From Malaya genurostris (Eukaryota > Arthropoda > Insecta > Diptera > Culicidae): a stretch of DNA of 64,000 nt. The stretch covers positions 174,226,975-174,290,974 of the forward strand of contig NC_080572.1 of the NCBI RefSeq assembly GCF_030247185.1, read 5' to 3'. The notes beneath the pieces were generated by a model. The model had not been told where the DNA came from and searched no databases. It saw only the letters and a program-made list of their open reading frames with translations. This document shows positions 60,200 through 64,000 of this stretch, piece after piece; the stretch's first letter is position 1, and the number at the start of each line of letters is the position of its first letter. The translations under genes were made by a program, and so were the position numbers.

Positions 60200-60590
60200 T
60201 CGCCGAGTTTATCCCGGTGCCGACGGAGCGAAAATCGATTTTTTATGTCAAAAATGCAATTCGCAATCATTCTTGACAGCGATAATCGAAGTTGCTCAGA
60301 ATGTTAATAGTTGTAGCATTGCCCAGCAGCTAACGATCGATCTTGAAAGACTTTGGAATTATTTGCACAACTCTTGATTCAAAAAGAAGCTTGATGCATG
60401 AATGTCACACAAACACTGGGCCGCTATATGCCAACGATAGATCATAAACGTCCAGGACTGGCCAACATAATAGGTGCCGTGTTTCATCAGAATAATGTCA
60501 GACCACACCACATACAGTGTCTCATCACTCACGGTTTCACTTGCATTGTGGAACTTTCTTAGTGTTAAGAAAATGCCAGTTTGCAATTAA
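60200..60590 (+). pseudogene. Internally deleted mellifera-type mariner transposase
   Basis: The plus strand reads NSCSIAQQLTIDLERLWNYLH...FKKKLDA, the N-terminal helix-turn-helix of mellifera-type mariner transposases. After about 60 bases it jumps to IDHKRPGLANIIGAVFHQNN followed by VRPHH, the second catalytic block. The region with the first catalytic aspartate is deleted, and the second appears as Asn (HQNN instead of HQDN). The third block is not recognisable. Stops and shifts confirm a dead copy. Confidence 0.65.
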
Positions 60591-60599
60591 AGTTCGTCC

Positions 60600-61160
60600 G
60601 AGATCGTCGACAAAATAAATTGCTTATGGCCGGAATGACAGAAACAAAACACAATAGAATGGGCGAATATTGAGACGTTTTCGAAATGAGTAAAAAATAA
60701 AAATGCACCGTTGATGGTACGGAAAAATATCGTTGTCGTGTATAAAAAGTTTAAGTTGTGTCTAAAGAACAAATTCACATCGAACTCGAGGGCACATATA
60801 TCTTTCAATTGTAAAAAACATATAGTGTTATTAAAGTTCAATCTTTTTAGCATAGTATAGCAATTGAATTCGCCAGCAATAACAACTAATTGCGCTGTGT
60901 GGAGCACGAGAACATCAAATTCTACATGGAAGATTGTTCTATAGAAGTTCGTAAGCACGATTTTCCTTTAAAACAGCAATTGAATTCACTATGAAACCTA
61001 TGAAACCATTTGAGGAAAAATGTCCCAGCTCGGCGAGGATTTTTCCTTAGAAAATGAAGAATGAAAAATTTTTGCCTGTATCCATCTGATTTTGGCTCCG
61101 AATACATCGTATCCATGTAAATCTTTGATTACCACCGACAACCAGCTGGCCCCGAGTCAA
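60600..61160. other. No recognisable gene
   Basis: A 123-codon minus-strand frame (60958-60587) has no recognisable domain, and its hydrophobic, Phe-rich composition is typical of antisense AT-rich DNA. Confidence 0.35.
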
Positions 61161-61165
61161 TATTC

Positions 61166-61420
61166 ATTTATTTATTTATTTATTTATTTATTTGGAGTAG
61201 GGAAAAGCCCGGTGGAGACGAAATTTATCAATCTCTTTCTCTAACAGGCATAAAACCTCCTCATCATTTGTATCAACAATGATCCAACAGATACATTTAG
61301 GCCTAACACTACAATTAAAACTAACAGTTAAAACTAAATTTATAACACTATAACTAGTCGATGACTAGTTGATAGCAGTATTAGTACTCTTACTTAGAAG
61401 GTGAGAGAGAGGAGAAAAGT
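61166..61420 (-). repeat. Probable 3' end of a retroelement with (TAAA)n tail
   Basis: A run of about seven TTTA units (61166-61195) reads as (TAAA)n on the minus strand. It directly follows a GC-richer stretch, GAGACGAAATTTCGTC-like and ACCGGGCTTTTCCC on that strand. This arrangement fits the tail of a minus-strand non-LTR element or SINE whose body extends right to about 61420. No coding part was recognised. Confidence 0.4.
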
Positions 61421-62490
61421 GGTTGGGTAAATTGAAAACAAGGGTTGGTGGAGGGGGTGCTAAACGAGCGAAAACGAACGACGGGGTTGAAATCAGCATG
61501 TAGATCTAATTAGTTATCAAAAAGATGGTGGAAGATAGAAAAAATACGATGAGGTTAGAATCGACATGTAGATCTTATTAGTGATCAAAATGGATGGTGG
61601 AAGACAGAAAAAAGAGGAAATACCGACCAGGTTAATTTAGGCGAGCGACCTAAATTGTCAGAATGATACCAGTGAAATCAAACACCTAGAAAAATAACAG
61701 CAATTAGGTTTTGCACGAGTTTGACAGAACCTCGCAAAATTCTCTGAATGAACATCACTTAACAGCTAACGGTGGTTTGGTTACAAGTTCATTCTAATTC
61801 GAATAGGGCTATTGAAGGAGAAACCGAAGCTAGACCGGACACGGGGCTCAACCGGACAGCTTAAATATCTTATAAACCAACAACTATTTCGATTCTTGGA
61901 TTGATTTTGTAAGCTGCGCTTTCATGTGATAGACAGACGTCAGTCAAAATCCAATAATTGTTGAGTGCTTTCGATTACGTGGAAAACAGAATTATTATTC
62001 CGTCTCGTCTATCTGTGCGGGGCTAAACCGCTTTAACCGAACACATGAAGGGTGTAGCCAGGATTTCATATAAAAACTGCCCCCAAACAGAACAAAAATT
62101 GATATACGCTGTTTGAAAGGGTTTATATTGGAGATGATTTCCCAAAATTTTAACCCTTCAACTGCCATATTGGTGGAGTTAGGGTGGTTCTTCTGATTTT
62201 CATTCCATTCATTTTTTTCAAAAACCTCTTTAACAAAAAAATTGAAAAAATCAGGAATAGTTCAGGAATTATGGGGAACCTTTCTGATTTATTTCAGAAT
62301 TTTTCAAAATATATTTCATGTGAAAAAAATGTTCAAAATTTTCGAATTTTTTTTAATCGCACTTACAATTTTGGTACCACTCTAGATTTGACATCAAAAA
62401 TAAATCATTTATGAGTACATTATGCTGTACTTTTTTTAGATTTTTAAAAAATGTGGTCGGGTATAGTATCAGACTTTGAAAAAATAAACC
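61421..62490. other. No recognisable gene
   Basis: A local near-duplication is visible: CAACATGTAGATCTAATTAGTTATCAAAAAGATGGTGGAAGATAGAAAAAA at about 61494-61545 recurs with changes at 61562-61613. The rest is AT-rich without features. Confidence 0.35.
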
Positions 62491-62500
62491 ATTCGGAAAG

Positions 62501-62626
62501 CCATGCGTCTCCATCAAATTGTCATCATTTGATGGAGACGCATGGTATTTAGTTCTAAGATCATAATCACATGCTTTTAGAACTAAATACAATGCGTTTC
62601 CATCTACAACTTGAGTTCAGGGCTTA
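62501..62626. repeat. Chain of inverted 27-bp motifs (double hairpin)
   Basis: A 19-bp perfect hairpin (62501-62519 against 62527-62545, loop of 7) shares its right arm with a second hairpin (62532-62559 against 62578-62605). The common motif is GATGGARACGCATKGTATTTAGTTCTAA. The stretch 62547-62626 recurs in reverse complement at 63930-64000. Confidence 0.75.
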
Positions 62627-64000
62627 AGAAAGAATTTTCATAAGGAAGGATCGGTGAAAGAAACATGAATTAATGAATTGACAAATATTTAGGTTTTAAT
62701 ATACGGTTTAAAGTTTTTATTCATGAAGTGATAAGTCATTTTACATTTAATTTACATTTATTGTATTCAAATCAAATAATAACTATATTTAGTAAAAATT
62801 CTAAACAACAAATAAATTATAGTTCATGGTATGAATAGCCAAGTTGCCTCAACAAGACAGCTAAAGTCAAACGGCTTAAGCTCATAAAGACGGATTAATC
62901 AAACTGGGATCGGACTGACAGTAAATCCGTCGAAAAAAATGTATGAGAGGAAAAGACTTTAAAATACAACACCTTCCTACTCGAATAATGGCGCGTGGCG
63001 ACGATATCGTGGTGGTTCATGAATTCATGTCTTCATTCATTTATGACCGCGGATAAGGATACAAGAAAAGTAATACGTCTCCATTAGAAATTTATCAACG
63101 GCGTATAAACCAAGGTTTTCAACAGCTGCTTGAATATTCACCTATCATACGTACAGCTGAAATTGGACAGTTACGGCCGGCAGGGCATGTCATCAGGATA
63201 ACAGATGGCAAACATTTGAAAATGGTTCTTGAATGTGATTCGGAAGGCTCAAGAAAAAAGAAGCAATACAAGGATGGATAGCAAGGTGGATCGATCAAAT
63301 GGAGGCAAAGAGTGGTCATAGTCTGAGCTGTATGGAGACGACTTCTAGGTACATAATAAACGGGCTTGAGCTAATACGTGAGAAAAGTACTCTACGAAAA
63401 ACCAGAAAAAGACCACTAGGTGCAAGTAAATTCGATTAATTAAATGTTCGAAAGCGTTTGAAATTCAATTTTTAAACATAGCTTAGTTTCTCATTCATTC
63501 TTAGTTAATAAATATTTCCATTGAAGCAATAAAACAATACGATTTTTCGAAATTGTTTAATAAAGGGGTCCTCTTCAGGAAATAGCAAAAAAAAAACTGA
63601 AAATATTAATTTTAAAAGAACATTTTGTTTGTATAGAAAATCGACGATGCGAATTTATACGTTCTTTTTGGGTCTTCGTGACTTGCTGCAGGTGCTTCGG
63701 CTTGATTTCTATCTGGTGTATAGTATTTCTCAGGACTGCTAATAGGTAACCTCGAAACCTACAGACTATCCCGCAAGATGTTGAAGTTAGAAATTAATTA
63801 CAACCGTCCACTGGCACACATGTTCACTAATGCATTCCCTACATCATTACTTAGTAAATCGAGCCAGGCGTGCGGGCGTGTGTAAATAACATAAGGAATT
63901 TTTTTTCATTATCAATTACGTCAATACTCAAGCCCTGAGCTCAAGTTATAGATGGAAACGCATTGTATTTAGTTCTAAGTGCATGTGATATATGATTTTA
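62547..64000. mobile_element. Candidate element bounded by ~70-80-bp inverted repeats, cut by window end
   Basis: The segment 62547-62626 (AGTTCTAA...CATCTACAACTTGAGTTCAGGGCTT) and the window's end (63930-64000, AAGCCCTGAGCTCAAGTTATAGATGGAAACGC...) are inverted repeats with few differences. The unit they enclose holds a reverse-transcriptase remnant. Its true extent is unknown because the repeat may continue beyond the window. Confidence 0.5.
62885..63425 (+). pseudogene. RTE-like reverse-transcriptase C-terminal remnant
   Basis: The plus strand reads IGLTVNPSKKMYERKR..., DDIVVVHEF, then RRINQGFQQLLEYSPIIRTAEIGQLRPAGHVIRITDGKHLKMVLE and RKKKQYKDG. These are the blocks seen in the RTE-like element at 5.6-8.4 kb (IGLAINASKTKYMRGRG; DDIKVVDEFVYLG; RLRWAGHVIRMSDDSPVKMVLE). 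Several shifts and stops break it. Confidence 0.65.

Overview
The window looks like nuclear DNA of a mosquito (Culicidae, probably a culicine; genus not determinable). The evidence is insect odorant-receptor genes with mosquito-style exons and C-terminal motifs, ITmD37E (DD37E) transposons, tRNA-derived SINEs, and a very transposon-rich, AT-rich sequence. There is no sign of bacterial or phage organisation. Only one host gene is clearly intact; most of the rest is nested repeats.

Layout. 1-4.7 kb: palindromic MITE-like repeats and a 2.4-kb inverted repeat. 5.0-9.3 kb (minus strand): a decayed RNase-H-bearing non-LTR element split by an RTE-like non-LTR element with a 14-bp target duplication. 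10.1-11.1 kb (minus): an ORF1-only retroposon; a second copy lies at 56.3-57.1 kb. 14.6-20.5 kb: copies of a dispersed repeat family, one carrying a Himar1-like mariner. 20.8-29.5 kb (minus): an odorant-receptor gene broken in exon 3 by about 7.3 kb of repeats. 34.4-40.7 kb: more of the dispersed family, a 120-bp tandem repeat, a large (TA)n tract containing a DD41D-type transposon with perfect 174-bp inverted arms, and an A/T-rich palindrome. 41.8-42.95 kb: a second DD37E element.

44.2-51.7 kb (plus): the most unusual locus, a eukaryotic gene encoding a SecA-type translocase motor (about 1,600 codons, with an intron). It has three frame breaks, and a 2.45-kb non-LTR element is inserted in the codons just after the Walker A motif. 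51.8-55.7 kb: two hAT-type elements with 8-bp target duplications and reiterated short motifs; a third lies at 22.1 kb. 57.6-59.0 kb (minus): an intact five-exon odorant receptor, paralogous to the broken one, with four of five exon lengths identical and the same TATA-like box. 60-64 kb: a SINE, an internally deleted mellifera-type mariner, a retroelement 3' tail, and a chain of inverted 27-bp motifs around a reverse-transcriptase remnant.

The genes do not form a pathway. The main story is that two host genes, a SecA-like motor and an odorant receptor, have been broken by retroelement or repeat insertion, and that TA-targeting transposons have landed in one dispersed repeat family. All calls come from reading the sequence by eye; identities and clade names are recognition, not database results.
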